From positions 23,315-87,314 of the forward strand of contig JACOUL010000004.1 of NCBI GenBank assembly GCA_016177875.1: DNA of 64,000 nt. Direction: 5' to 3'. This DNA is from Burkholderiales bacterium. Its GTDB lineage: Bacteria; Pseudomonadota; Gammaproteobacteria; Burkholderiales; Burkholderiaceae_D. The translations under genes were made by a program, and so were the position numbers. Positions 45,058-54,764 of this stretch are shown here, in pieces. The notes below the pieces were generated by a model. It was not told where the DNA came from. It ran no database searches and saw only the letters and a list, made by a program, of their open reading frames with translations. Positions within the stretch are counted from its first letter, which is position 1. Each line of letters opens with the position of its first letter.

Positions 45058-45876
45058 CTAGCGCTCAACCACGATCACGTGCGCTTGAATTTTTCCTTGG
45101 ATAGCGCCGGAGCCGAATCGCTTAGCCAGCGCAGCTACGGCAACATCCGTCGCCTCGGATAAGCGCGACGCGTCGCGCGCTTCTATCTCGCCGCGCAGCG
45201 GCGTTCCTTGGCAAAAAGCCATGGCCGGAATTCGTGCGGACGCCGCGCGCGTTTGAATCCCCACCGTCGTCATCTCCGGCTTTTTATCGAACCCGCCGCG
45301 CGCAAGGTCCTCCGCAATTTTTTGCAGATCATAGTAACCGTGCGGCGTACGCGAAATGAATTTTGGCGGATCGTCGGAGAATACGGATTCCAGTGATCTG
45401 GAAACCGTGTCGGCGAATTCATTGTGCTCGATGCTATCCCACACATTAAGAATAAATACACCGCCTTCCCGCAATACACGCTTTGCTTGCGCAAACGCTT
45501 TCTGCTTATCCTGAAAAAACATGACGCCGAACTGGCAGACCACCGCGTCAAACGTATGGTCGGGAAACGGCAATTGCATCGCATCCGCCTGCCGCCACTC
45601 GACGGGGCGGCTCGTGCCAATTGCCGCCGCTTTATCCAACATCGCCTGATTCAAATCGGTCGCAATGATGCACGCCTCCGGCCCCAGGGATTTCGCAAGG
45701 CGCCGCGTGACAACGCCGGTCCCCGCAGCGATCTCCAATACCCATTGCGGCTTACGCGGCACAAGGCGTTCCGCAATGTCGGCCGCATATGGCTCGAAGA
45801 TCATCGGGACCAGGTATTGCTCGTAAAGCTCGGGGACAGAGCCGGTGAATGCCGTATCGGAAGTAGAAGTGCTCAT
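45058..45876 (-). CDS. Class I SAM-dependent methyltransferase
   Basis: 272 residues. Motif I VLEIAAGTGVVTRRL, motif II ATDLNQAMLD, then ADAMQLPFPDHTFDAVVCQFG and RVLREGG, the UbiE/Methyltransf_11 pattern. The substrate is unknown. ATG at 45876 is chosen because GAGGAAC lies just upstream; another in-frame ATG is four codons earlier. Confidence 0.9.
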   Translation of the reverse strand: MSTSTSDTAFTGSVPELYEQYLVPMIFEPYAADIAERLVPRKPQWVLEIAAGTGVVTRRLAKSLGPEACIIATDLNQAMLDKAAAIGTSRPVEWRQADAMQLPFPDHTFDAVVCQFGVMFFQDKQKAFAQAKRVLREGGVFILNVWDSIEHNEFADTVSRSLESVFSDDPPKFISRTPHGYYDLQKIAEDLARGGFDKKPEMTTVGIQTRAASARIPAMAFCQGTPLRGEIEARDASRLSEATDVAVAALAKRFGSGAIQGKIQAHVIVVER

Positions 45877-46089
45877 AATGTTCCTCATGGAAAAACCCGG
45901 CCTGTGAGCGCGGCATAATGAAGCAATGAAGCCTAACGATAGCGCAATAGACGCTGCGGATATGGGTAAATATCAACGACTTGGCAGGGAATTAGACGGA
46001 TCGACGAGTGCGATACCAATAGGCGATATGAAAGATCCAGGCGAGCGGAATTGCGAGAGCCGGTCAGGGTGATGCGCTAAGCACCTGTC

Positions 46090-46452
46090 CTACAACGTGC
46101 ACGGCAAGTCTTTCACTATTCCGTTTTCGAGCGCCTGGCCGCATCCATTTACGCGGCGATAAGGGGCACAGATTCCAGATGCATTGGTGCCGGCCTTATG
46201 CTGCTTTCCCGGCTTCGGGCTACACAGACCCGATAAGCAATCGCCGGACGATTTACATTCCTTGCCCGCATCCGGGGCATTGATGTGACAGCTATGGAGC
46301 GCTCGCGGATCGCCGGGCATCCCGAAATTCGCCCACTTGCCGCGTCTCGCCTCACATTCCTGTTTTGTCTTCGGCATGGTCCATGCCGCGCCTGCCGGCA
46401 TGGAATGAGCGAGTCCAATGACTACGCAAACGAGAAGCAAAATATTCTTCAT
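46090..46452 (-). CDS. Small secreted Cys-rich protein, unknown
   Basis: 120 residues with a signal peptide ending near MPAGAA. The mature part has eight Cys (for example KECKSSGDCLSGLC), suited to four disulfides in the periplasm or outside the cell. The family was not recognised. Between it and the methyltransferase gene, 45877-46089, nothing convincing was seen. Confidence 0.7.
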   Translation of the reverse strand: MKNILLLVCVVIGLAHSMPAGAAWTMPKTKQECEARRGKWANFGMPGDPRALHSCHINAPDAGKECKSSGDCLSGLCSPKPGKQHKAGTNASGICAPYRRVNGCGQALENGIVKDLPCTL

Positions 46453-46513
46453 AGATCGTTTAACCTTGGAAAGACGAATGTGTTCGCGCTCATTATCGAT
46501 GATGTGTCAAGTT

Positions 46514-47020
46514 CTACTCACACGTCAGCCCATATTGTTTTTTGAACTCTTCGGCTTGTTCCTTCGGTTCTTTTGTCAGCAAGGCACACGCGGTGAAATT
46601 TCCCATCATCTTTTTGTTGGCTTTGTCTATGTACATCCAGTCGACAATTTGAGACTTTGAAAAATGGTAGATCTCTCCATATTCAACTGACGTAACCAAG
46701 CGCGGTTCATTGTTGACGCGCGCCGCGTACTTTCCGTCACCGAATTTCAGTTCATTCATCCAAAAGTATTCAGTGTTCTTGCCTTCGCGCACGCCGACCT
46801 TCACGGCATATGAGCTTGTTCCCTTGGGCGGCGCCTTTACCTTAGCCAAAAAATCATCCAACGAAGCACGCGCCAGACTAAATGCGCGGCGCATAGCAGG
46901 CTCTTCGTTCTGCATATAAGCGATGTCATCTTTTTCAGCTCGCTGCGAAAGCGATTGCGCGGAGGCGCCGCCTGCCGCAAGCAGGACGAACAGAACAAAC
47001 AACCTGATACGAATATTCAT
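46514..47020 (-). CDS. Exported DUF2314 (YegJ-like) protein
   Basis: 168 residues, signal peptide ending GGASA. The segment FAVKV-like SYAVKVGVREGKNTEYFWMNEL, NNEPRLVTSVEYGEIYHF and IVDWMYID is characteristic of DUF2314. Function unknown. A possible weak AGGA site lies nine bases upstream. It is on the same strand as, and 61 bp upstream of, the Cys-rich protein gene. Confidence 0.8.
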   Translation of the reverse strand: MNIRIRLFVLFVLLAAGGASAQSLSQRAEKDDIAYMQNEEPAMRRAFSLARASLDDFLAKVKAPPKGTSSYAVKVGVREGKNTEYFWMNELKFGDGKYAARVNNEPRLVTSVEYGEIYHFSKSQIVDWMYIDKANKKMMGNFTACALLTKEPKEQAEEFKKQYGLTCE

Positions 47021-47161
47021 TAAGAAGATCCTATTATTAAGTCAGCCTGCCTATATGGCTTCAAAGATCATACCAGAGCCTTGCAGCCAGCTAGAATACG
47101 CACCGCGGCGTCAGGCACGTCCGCGGAAACATGGCTGCATTCGGTAATAGTGTGCTGAGTG

Positions 47162-48937
47162 CTATTTCTTCGGCGGGATGTACAAATCCGTAATGCTGCC
47201 CAGCCCCATTTCCGCAGCGAACATCGGCGTCTCGGACAAGGTGGGATGCGCGTGCACCGTGAGCGCCAAGTCTTCCAGATCGGCGCCCATTTCCATCGCG
47301 AGCACTGTCTCTGCGAGCAATTCGCCCGCATTCACGCCGACGATGCCCGCGCCGATGATGCGCTTGGTTTCCGGGTCCCATAAGAGCTTGGTCATGCCGT
47401 CGTCGCGGCCCATGGCGAGCGCGCGGCCGGAGGCGGCCCAGGGAAAAGATGCTTTTTCGTAGGCGATGCCTTTGGCTTTCGCCTCGACTTCCGTTACGCC
47501 CATCCATGCGATTTCAGGATCGGTGTAGGCGACGGAAGGAATCGTCATCGCTTCGAACGCGACCTTGTGGCCTGCGATGACTTCAGCTGCGATCTTGGCT
47601 TCGTTAGTCGCCTTGTGCGCAAGCATGGGTTCGCCGCAAATATCGCCGATGGCGTAAATATGCGGCACGTTGGTGCGCTGTTGTTTATCGACCGGGATGA
47701 AGCCGCGTTCATTGACGACGACGCCTGCTTTGTCGGCGCCGATTTCCTTGCCGTTGGGACGACGGCCCACCGCGAGCAAAACCATGTCGTACAGCTGCGG
47801 TTCTTTCGGCGTGCTGCTGCCACCACCTGCGCCTTCGAACGTGGCGAGCAGACCATCTTTCTTCGCTTCTAGTTTCGTGACTTTGGTTTTGAGCCAAATC
47901 GCTTCGTAACGTTTCTCGATGCGCTTTTGCAGCGGCTTGACGATGTCGCGGTCCGCAGCGGGAATCAAACCGTCGGCGAATTCGACGACCGTGACTTTGC
48001 TGCCGAGCGCATCGTACACGCAGGCCATCTCCAAGCCGATGATGCCGCCGCCGATCACGAGCATGCGCTTGGGGATCTGGCGCAATTCCAGCGCGCCGGT
48101 GGAATCGATCAGACGCTGATCCTCGTAAGGAAAACCGGGAATTTTTGCGACGGATGAGCCGGCGGCGATGATCGCGTTTTTGAAAGCGATTGTCTTTGCC
48201 CCTTCGCCGGTTTCAACCGTCAATGTATTCGGCGATGAAAACGTGCCTTTGCCCTGCACCACTTGCACTTTACGCGCCTTCGCCAAGCCGGCCAAGCCGC
48301 CGGTCAATTTTTTGACCACGCCTTCTTTCCATCCGCGCAATGCATTGAGATCGACTGTCGCCTTGCCGAGATTGACGCCGAAGTGCGACATCTCTTCGGC
48401 TTCGGTAATAACTTTCGCCGCGTGCAATAGGGCCTTGGATGGAATGCAGCCGACGTTCAGACATACGCCGCCCAAAGTAGAGTAGCGCTCGACCAGCACA
48501 ACTTTTTGTCCCAGATCGGCGGCACGGAATGCCGCGGTATAGCCGCCTGGGCCGGCGCCGAGCACCAGCGTGTCGCACTCGATCTCGGCCTTACCGGAGA
48601 AGCTTGCGGCTGCCGGCGCGAGTGTAGACGCTGCAGGTGCGGAAGCAGGTGTTTGCGGCGTCGCTGCAGGTGGGGCAACAGGAGCTGAGGCCGCTGCCTC
48701 TTGCGCGTCGAGCATCAGCAACAAAGAACCTTTATTCACTTTGTCGCCCAACTTGATCTTCAGTTCTTTCACGACGCCGGCATGGCTCGACGGGATTTCC
48801 ATGCTGGCCTTATCGGACTCGACCGTCACCAGCGATTGATCGGCTTTCACCGTATCGCCCGGCTTGACCAAAATCTCAATGACTTCGACGTCTTTAAAAT
48901 CGCCGATGTCGGGAACGGTAACTTGGGTCAAGCTCAT
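47162..48937 (-). CDS. lpdA: Dihydrolipoyl dehydrogenase (E3) with N-terminal lipoyl domain
   Basis: 591 residues. Lipoyl domain at 1-80 with lipoylated Lys in [11 protein letters not shown]; Ala/Pro-rich hinge at 85-115; then the flavoprotein: [16 protein letters not shown], redox disulfide [13 protein letters not shown], and C-terminal HAHPTLSE. It reoxidises dihydrolipoamide of the pyruvate dehydrogenase complex. It is the last gene of aceE-aceF-bph-lpdA. The lipoyl domain is nearly identical to that of AceF, also at DNA level. Confidence 0.96.
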   Translation of the reverse strand: MSLTQVTVPDIGDFKDVEVIEILVKPGDTVKADQSLVTVESDKASMEIPSSHAGVVKELKIKLGDKVNKGSLLLMLDAQEAAASAPVAPPAATPQTPASAPAASTLAPAAASFSGKAEIECDTLVLGAGPGGYTAAFRAADLGQKVVLVERYSTLGGVCLNVGCIPSKALLHAAKVITEAEEMSHFGVNLGKATVDLNALRGWKEGVVKKLTGGLAGLAKARKVQVVQGKGTFSSPNTLTVETGEGAKTIAFKNAIIAAGSSVAKIPGFPYEDQRLIDSTGALELRQIPKRMLVIGGGIIGLEMACVYDALGSKVTVVEFADGLIPAADRDIVKPLQKRIEKRYEAIWLKTKVTKLEAKKDGLLATFEGAGGGSSTPKEPQLYDMVLLAVGRRPNGKEIGADKAGVVVNERGFIPVDKQQRTNVPHIYAIGDICGEPMLAHKATNEAKIAAEVIAGHKVAFEAMTIPSVAYTDPEIAWMGVTEVEAKAKGIAYEKASFPWAASGRALAMGRDDGMTKLLWDPETKRIIGAGIVGVNAGELLAETVLAMEMGADLEDLALTVHAHPTLSETPMFAAEMGLGSITDLYIPPKK

Positions 48938-48945
48938 AACATCCT

Positions 48946-49512
48946 CTACTTCATCGTGACGCTATAGATTTGAAATGGCGCGGAAGAACTTTTGTCGAAC
49001 TCCGCGCCTGCCTTTACGCCGATCAATGCAACATCCTTTGCATTCTCGGCGCGCTCATATGCCGCATACATCGCGCCCAGGGCGAAATTACGTCCGCTAC
49101 CTATGCCCCAGAAGCGATCGAAACTAAATACTTCCCGATACGAATAGACGCCGAAGATGCCGTAAGCGTTGGCGATCAAGGTCGTGATCTGCGACGATTC
49201 ATACGGATCGTCTTCGTCTTCCTTCGTGTTCAGAAAATAGCTTTCTTTCAAAATGTGATGCACCTTCGAGAAGGTCTCGAATACTTCATCACGCGAATTC
49301 ATCTTGCAGTCCTCGCCCATCTCGGTGAGCAGCTTGCGCATCACCGGAAAGTGGGCGGCAGTGCCGGCCAACGTGATGTACGACTCGCCTACTTGAAAAA
49401 TCTTATTGTTCGCTTCGTAGGCATTCGACAGCCGCGTATCACCGAAAGTCACCAGTGAATCCGCAGCGATTGCAACCTCGCCGTCTTTTTTGACGACAAC
49501 GCATGTGGTCAT
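48946..49512 (-). CDS. Betaproteobacterial proteasome homologue (BPH), HslV-like Ntn-peptidase
   Basis: 188 residues beginning [19 protein letters not shown], so removal of Met exposes the catalytic Thr. Asp18 and Lys37 fit the Thr-Asp-Lys triad of the proteasome beta/HslV family, and [17 protein letters not shown] matches the conserved GSG loop. This is the BPH branch found in Betaproteobacteria, distinct from HslV and Anbu. No HslU-like ATPase is adjacent. It lies between aceF and lpdA on the same strand, 8 bp before lpdA. ATG at 49512 has GGAG seven bases upstream. Confidence 0.85.
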   Translation of the reverse strand: MTTCVVVKKDGEVAIAADSLVTFGDTRLSNAYEANNKIFQVGESYITLAGTAAHFPVMRKLLTEMGEDCKMNSRDEVFETFSKVHHILKESYFLNTKEDEDDPYESSQITTLIANAYGIFGVYSYREVFSFDRFWGIGSGRNFALGAMYAAYERAENAKDVALIGVKAGAEFDKSSSAPFQIYSVTMK

Positions 49513-49591
49513 GACCAAACTCCATTGTGAAATATGCAGATAGACATTTTCCCAGGTTACACAGTGCCGTGTTTTGGATCACCACAAAGCG

Positions 49592-50905
49592 TCACAACAA
49601 AGTCTTGCGCATATCGGCCAATACTTCCGCCAAATAAACAGTAAAGCGCGCCGCCATCGCGCCATCGATCACGCGATGGTCATATGACAATGACAATGGC
49701 AACATTAATCGCGGCGCGAATTGCTTGCCGTCCCACACTGGTTTGATTGCGGATTTCGACAATCCCAAGATAGCCACTTCCGGTGCGTTGATGATCGGCG
49801 TGAATGCTGTGCCGCCGATGCCGCCCAAAGATGAAATGGTGAAGCTCGCGCCTTGCATGTCGGCCGGCTTCAATTTACCCTCTCGCGCTTGCGCAGCCAG
49901 GTCGCTCGATTCCTTCGCGATTTGCGCGATGCCTTTTTGGTCGGCGTCTTTCACGACCGGCACCATCAAGCCATTGGGCGTGTCGGCCGCAAAACCGATA
50001 TGCCAGTACTGCTTCAAGATTAAGTTTTCACCATTGGCATCGAGTGAAGCGTTAAACGCCGGAAATTTTTTCAGCGCCGCAACGCATGCCTTAATGACGA
50101 AAGCCAGCATGGTGACCTTGACACCGGATTTTTCGAGAGCGGCATTGGAATCCTTGCGGAATTCTTCCAGCGCGGTGATATCCGCTTCGTCGAATTGCGT
50201 CACATGCGGAATCATCACCCAGTTGCGATGCAAGTTCGGGCCGGAAATTTTCTTGATACGCGAAAGCGCCTGTGTTTCGGTGGGGCCGAATTTCGAAAAG
50301 TCGAGCGAGGGCCATGGCAGCAAACTCAATCCGGCGCCGCTCGCAGCCGCGATACCCCCTGCTGGCATTGCACCGCCTGCCATCACGGATTTCACAAAAT
50401 TCTGCACGTCGTCGTGCGTGATCCGACCTTTGGTGCCGCTGCCTTTGACGCGCGCGAGATCGACGCCAAGCTCGCGCGCGAATTTACGCACCGAAGGCGA
50501 TGCATGCGGTTTGTGGCCGTTGCCTGACGCAGGTTCAAGCGCGGCCGTCGGGGGCGCTTTTGACTCAGCGGGAGAAGAAGCGGGAACGGCAGGCGCCTGG
50601 GGTGGAGTCACCGTTTCCTCGCGTGCGACCGAATTTTCGGCCTTAGGCGGCGCGGCAGCGGACGCGTCCTGCGCATCGAGCATCAGCAACAACGATCCCT
50701 TGTTAATCTTGTCGCCCAGCTTGATCTTCAATTCCTTCACGACACCGGCATGGCTGGATGGAATCTCCATGCTGGCCTTATCGGACTCCACCGTCACCAG
50801 CGATTGATCGGCCTTCACCGTATCGCCGGGCTTGACCAAAATCTCAATGACTTCCACATCTTTGAAATCGCCGATGTCGGGCACTTGTATTTCTTGTAGG
50901 CTCAT
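49592..50905 (-). CDS. aceF: Dihydrolipoyllysine-residue acetyltransferase (E2 of pyruvate dehydrogenase)
   Basis: 437 residues. One lipoyl domain (1-80, [11 protein letters not shown]), a Pro/Ala hinge, a peripheral subunit-binding domain (ASPSVRKFARELGVDLARVKGSG, near 135-170), and the catalytic domain ending with SYDHRVIDGAMAARF. It moves acetyl groups from E1 to CoA. The operon order is aceE-aceF-bph-lpdA. GGAGC lies nine bases before the start. Confidence 0.96.
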   Translation of the reverse strand: MSLQEIQVPDIGDFKDVEVIEILVKPGDTVKADQSLVTVESDKASMEIPSSHAGVVKELKIKLGDKINKGSLLLMLDAQDASAAAPPKAENSVAREETVTPPQAPAVPASSPAESKAPPTAALEPASGNGHKPHASPSVRKFARELGVDLARVKGSGTKGRITHDDVQNFVKSVMAGGAMPAGGIAAASGAGLSLLPWPSLDFSKFGPTETQALSRIKKISGPNLHRNWVMIPHVTQFDEADITALEEFRKDSNAALEKSGVKVTMLAFVIKACVAALKKFPAFNASLDANGENLILKQYWHIGFAADTPNGLMVPVVKDADQKGIAQIAKESSDLAAQAREGKLKPADMQGASFTISSLGGIGGTAFTPIINAPEVAILGLSKSAIKPVWDGKQFAPRLMLPLSLSYDHRVIDGAMAARFTVYLAEVLADMRKTLL

Positions 50906-50923
50906 GTTTGCGTGCTCCGTGAA

Positions 50924-53620
50924 TTACAGCGTCGGCGGAAAAGGTCTGTCGGCATTGATGCCGTACTTGGCGATCGCCTGCGCCACGACCGAAGCGGAAA
51001 TCGCGCCTTCGTCCGCCAGCGCCTTCAACGCGGCGACCGTGATGTAGTGACGATTCACTTCAAAGAACTCTCGCAGCTTGGCGCGCGTATCGGAACGGCC
51101 GAAACCGTCGGTGCCTAAGACTTTATAGCTGCGGCCTTTCGGAATGAAAGGACGCACTTGCTCGGCGAAAGTACGCATGTAATCCGTGGAAGCGACGATC
51201 GGGCCTTGGCTCGCGGCCAGCGACTTGGTAACGTGCGCGACGCGCGGCTCCGCGGTCGGATGCAGCATATTCCAGCGGTCGACTTCCTGGCCTTCACGCG
51301 CCAGCAAGGTAAGGGAAGGCGCTGACCAGACGTCGGCGCCGATGCCCCAGTCGTTCTTGAGCAATTCGGCGGCGAAGATGGATTCGCGCAAGATGGAACC
51401 GCAGCCCATCAATTGCACGCGATGCTTGGTCCCTTTCGCTCCTTCCTGCAAGAGATATAGGCCTTTCAGGATATTTTCTTCCTGGCCTGCTCTCAAACCG
51501 GGGTGACTGTAATTTTCATTCAGCAGCGTGATGTAATAGAACACATCTTCCTGCTTTTCCACCATGCGCTTCAAGCCATCATGAATAATCACGGCGACTT
51601 CATGCGCAAAGGTGGGATCGTAGGGCAAGCAATTCGGAATAGTGGAAGCCATCACATGGCTATGGCCATCCTCATGCTGCAAACCTTCGCCGTTCAGTGT
51701 GGTGCGTCCGGAGGTGCCGCCCAACAAGAAGCCGCGCGCGCGCATGTCGCCGGCAGCCCAAGCCAAGTCGCCGAAACGCTGGAAGCCGAACATCGAATAG
51801 TAAATGTAGAACGGGATCATGATGCGGTTGCTGGTCGAATACGACGTCGCTGCCGCGATCCACGAACTCATCGCGCCCGCTTCATTGATGCCTTCTTGCA
51901 GGATCTGTCCTGCCTTGTCTTCACGGTAGTAGCTGACCTGATCCTTATCGACCGGCTCATATAGCTGGCCTTGCTGACTAAAGATGCCGATCTGCCGGAA
52001 GAAGCCTTCCATGCCGAAGGTGCGTGCTTCGTCGACCAGGATCGGCACGACGCGCGGACCAAGGTTGGCATCACGCAAGAGCGCAGTGATCACGCGCACA
52101 TAAGCTTGCGTGGTAGAGATTTCACGGCCTTCCGCGGTCGGCTCCAACACGGCATGAAATGCCGACAAGTCGGGCACCGGCAAACTTTCTTCCGCTTTCA
52201 CGCGGCGTTGCGGCAAATAACCGCCGAGCGCCTGACGGCGCTCATGCAAGTACTGGATCTCCGGCGCATCGTCGGCCGGCTTATAAAACGGCACGTCATG
52301 CAACTGTTCATCGGAAATCGGGATGCCGAAGCGGTCGCGCATTTCGCGCACGGCATCGTCGTTCAATTTTTTAGTCTGGTGCGCGGTATTGCGCGCTTCG
52401 CCGGACTTGCCCATGCCGAAACCTTTGATGGTCTTGACCAGCAGGACGGTCGGCGTGCCTTTGTGTTCCTGCGCCTCTTTGAAAGCGGCATAAATCTTGT
52501 GCGGATCGTGGCCGCCTCGATTCAGGCGCCAGATATCGTCATCCGACATGCGCGCGACCATTTCCAATAGCTTCGGATGCTTGCCGAAGAAATGGCTGCG
52601 CACATAGGCGCCGTCTTTCGCTTTGTAGTTTTGGTATTCGCCGTCGACCGTTTCCATCATCACGCGCTGCAAAATGCCGTCCTTGTCGCGCGCAAGCAGC
52701 TCATCCCAATAGCTGCCCCAAATCACTTTGATGACATTCCAACCGGCGCCGCGGAAATCGGCTTCCATCTCCTGGATGATCTTGCCGTTGCCGCGCACCG
52801 GACCATCCAAGCGTTGCAGGTTGCAGTTGACCACCATGACCAGATTGTCGAGCTGTTCGCGCGCCGCCATGCCGATAGCGCCCATCGATTCCGGCTCATC
52901 CATTTCACCGTCGCCGCAGAAGGCCCATACCTTGCGCTTAGCGGTGTCGGCAATGCCGCGCGCATGCAGGTACTTCAAAAAGCGCGCTTGATAGATCGCC
53001 ATCAAGGGGCCGAGGCCCATCGACACCGTGGGGAATTGCCAAAATTCCGGCATCAATTTCGGATGCGGATAGGAAGACAAACCTTTGCCGTCAACTTCGC
53101 GGCGGAAATTCAACAGCTGATCTTCGGAAAGGCGCCCTTCCAGGAAAGCGCGCGCATAAATGCCGGGCGACGAGTGCCCTTGTATATAGAGAAGATCGCC
53201 GCCGTGGTCGGCAGTAGGCGCGTGCCAGAAATGATTGAAGCCGATGCCCAGCATATTGGCAAGCGACGCGAAGCTGGAAATATGGCCGCCTAAATCACCG
53301 TCGGCGCGGTTGGCTTTGACTACCATCGCCATGGCGTTCCAGCGCATCCATGAACGCAAGCGCTCTTCATATTCGAGATTGCCTGGGCAATGTTCGCCGA
53401 GATGTGCGGGAATCGTATTCACGTATGCCGTATTGGCGGAGAATGGAACATGCGCACCGCGGCGGCGCGCCAAGTCCACCATGCGCTCCATCAAGTAGTG
53501 GGCGCGCTCAGGGCCTTCGTTTTCAATGACGGCTTCTAATGCATCGAGCCATTCTTTCGTTTCGATCACATCGGGATCATTGGCGGCTTGTGCCGTCAGT
53601 TGGTCGAGCTGCGCGGACAT
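50924..53620 (-). CDS. aceE: Pyruvate dehydrogenase E1 component, homodimeric
   Basis: 898 residues. Conserved elements are VPFSANTAYVNTIP, the ThDP motif GDGEMDEPESMGAI ending in the NCNLQRLDGPVRGN region, and the C-terminal VLGTDGFGRSDTRAKLREFFEV. It decarboxylates pyruvate and acetylates the lipoyl arm of AceF. AGGAG lies nine bases upstream of the start. The AT-rich 238-bp spacer to folD contains the promoter. Confidence 0.97.
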   Translation of the reverse strand: MSAQLDQLTAQAANDPDVIETKEWLDALEAVIENEGPERAHYLMERMVDLARRRGAHVPFSANTAYVNTIPAHLGEHCPGNLEYEERLRSWMRWNAMAMVVKANRADGDLGGHISSFASLANMLGIGFNHFWHAPTADHGGDLLYIQGHSSPGIYARAFLEGRLSEDQLLNFRREVDGKGLSSYPHPKLMPEFWQFPTVSMGLGPLMAIYQARFLKYLHARGIADTAKRKVWAFCGDGEMDEPESMGAIGMAAREQLDNLVMVVNCNLQRLDGPVRGNGKIIQEMEADFRGAGWNVIKVIWGSYWDELLARDKDGILQRVMMETVDGEYQNYKAKDGAYVRSHFFGKHPKLLEMVARMSDDDIWRLNRGGHDPHKIYAAFKEAQEHKGTPTVLLVKTIKGFGMGKSGEARNTAHQTKKLNDDAVREMRDRFGIPISDEQLHDVPFYKPADDAPEIQYLHERRQALGGYLPQRRVKAEESLPVPDLSAFHAVLEPTAEGREISTTQAYVRVITALLRDANLGPRVVPILVDEARTFGMEGFFRQIGIFSQQGQLYEPVDKDQVSYYREDKAGQILQEGINEAGAMSSWIAAATSYSTSNRIMIPFYIYYSMFGFQRFGDLAWAAGDMRARGFLLGGTSGRTTLNGEGLQHEDGHSHVMASTIPNCLPYDPTFAHEVAVIIHDGLKRMVEKQEDVFYYITLLNENYSHPGLRAGQEENILKGLYLLQEGAKGTKHRVQLMGCGSILRESIFAAELLKNDWGIGADVWSAPSLTLLAREGQEVDRWNMLHPTAEPRVAHVTKSLAASQGPIVASTDYMRTFAEQVRPFIPKGRSYKVLGTDGFGRSDTRAKLREFFEVNRHYITVAALKALADEGAISASVVAQAIAKYGINADRPFPPTL

Positions 53621-53686
53621 GATGTTGTCTCCTTTTATGGCTGATACGCGATGAATCGATATATATGTGTCATTGGATTGGCGAAA

Positions 53687-53714
53687 AGTTTAACACAAGG
53701 TTTTAATTTTTCAA
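53687..53714 (-). promoter_or_regulatory. Candidate sigma-70 promoter of the PDH operon
   Basis: Reading leftwards, TTGAAA (53714-53709) and TAAACT (53692-53687) are 16 bp apart, about 67 bp before aceE, in an AT-rich region. Confidence 0.48.
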
Positions 53715-53858
53715 ATAGCGGTATTTAATTCCATATTATGAAATATCAGAAGGTTAGGAACATCGCTTATTGCCGGACGTCCAACGTAACAACCAGGCTA
53801 GCAAGCGAGGGGGCGCTTATAATTTTGCTTTTCTCAATCTTGCATCCTTAATGACACC

Positions 53859-54704
53859 ATGACTGCACAAATCATCAGCGGCACCGAACTTTCCAAACAA
53901 ATCCGCGCTGAAGTCGCCCAACGCGCGGCGGCGCTTACCGCGAAAGGCAAACAACCCGGCCTTGCAGTCATTCTCGTCGGAGACGATCCCGCCAGCCAAG
54001 TGTATGTGCGCAACAAGGTGAAAGCGTGCGCCGACAACGGCTTGCATTCGGTATTGGAAAAATATGATGCCACGCTGTCGGAAGCCGATCTATTGAAACG
54101 CATCGATGCCTTGAATAATGATCCGGCCATTCACGGCATCCTGGTGCAAATGCCGCTGCCCAAACATATCGATCCGCACAAAGTCATCGAAGCGATCTCG
54201 ACCAAAAAAGATGTCGATGGTTATTCGGTGCTCTCCGCCGGGGAATTGATGACGGGATTGCCGGGCTTTCGTCCCTGCACGCCTTACGGCTGCATGAAAA
54301 TGATTGAAAGCACCGGCGTGAATCTGCGCGGCAAACATGCCGTGGTCATCGGCCGCAGCAATACGGTAGGCAAACCGATGGCGCTCTTGCTCTTGCAAGC
54401 CAATGCCACCGTCACCATCTGCCATAGCGGAACGCCCGATCTCGGTTACCACACCCGCCAAGCCGACATCGTGGTCGCCGCCGTGGGTCGCCGCAACACC
54501 CTGACGGCCGACATGATTAAACCCGGCGCGATCGTGATCGACGTCGGTATCAACCAGGATGAAAACGGCAAGCTGTGCGGTGACGTCGATTTTGCGCAAG
54601 CCAAGGAAGTCGCGGGTTATATCAGCCCCGTGCCTGGCGGCGTGGGGCCAATGACGATCACCATGCTGCTTGTGAATACGATTGAAGCTGCTGAGAGAAG
54701 TTAA
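53859..54704 (+). CDS. folD: Bifunctional methylenetetrahydrofolate dehydrogenase / cyclohydrolase
   Basis: 281 residues. Motifs: the YVRNKVKAC Lys region, [24 protein letters not shown], and the NADP-binding [30 protein letters not shown] near the end. It converts 5,10-methylene-THF to 10-formyl-THF. A TATAAT at 53818-53823 is a likely -10. There is no clear Shine-Dalgarno site. A REP-like repeat follows its stop. Confidence 0.96.
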   Translation: MTAQIISGTELSKQIRAEVAQRAAALTAKGKQPGLAVILVGDDPASQVYVRNKVKACADNGLHSVLEKYDATLSEADLLKRIDALNNDPAIHGILVQMPLPKHIDPHKVIEAISTKKDVDGYSVLSAGELMTGLPGFRPCTPYGCMKMIESTGVNLRGKHAVVIGRSNTVGKPMALLLLQANATVTICHSGTPDLGYHTRQADIVVAAVGRRNTLTADMIKPGAIVIDVGINQDENGKLCGDVDFAQAKEVAGYISPVPGGVGPMTITMLLVNTIEAAERS

Positions 54705-54709
54705 TTGCT

Positions 54710-54748
54710 TTGCGGGACAGTGCTAGGCGCAGCCTGCTCTGTCCTCAA
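54710..54748 (+). repeat. Dispersed palindromic (REP-like) repeat, copy 2
   Basis: Starts TTGCGGGACAGTGCT and ends TGCTCTGTCCTCAA; the two ends pair as an imperfect hairpin (GGACAG with CTGTCC). It fills the folD-prlC gap. Related copies are at 6737-6800 and 63104-63142. Confidence 0.72.
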
Positions 54749-54764
54749 GAAAATAGGACATAAC

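Noticed and set aside
47080..47135. Repeated CCGCGG motifs near the lpdA 3' end as a regulatory palindrome
   Set aside because: Short, GC-rich and without T-tract or clear symmetry as a whole; not distinguishable from chance.
49725..50807. Long rightward open frame opposite aceF
   Set aside because: The leftward frame encodes a complete E2 with all domains; the opposite frame is Ser/Ala-rich mirror sequence.
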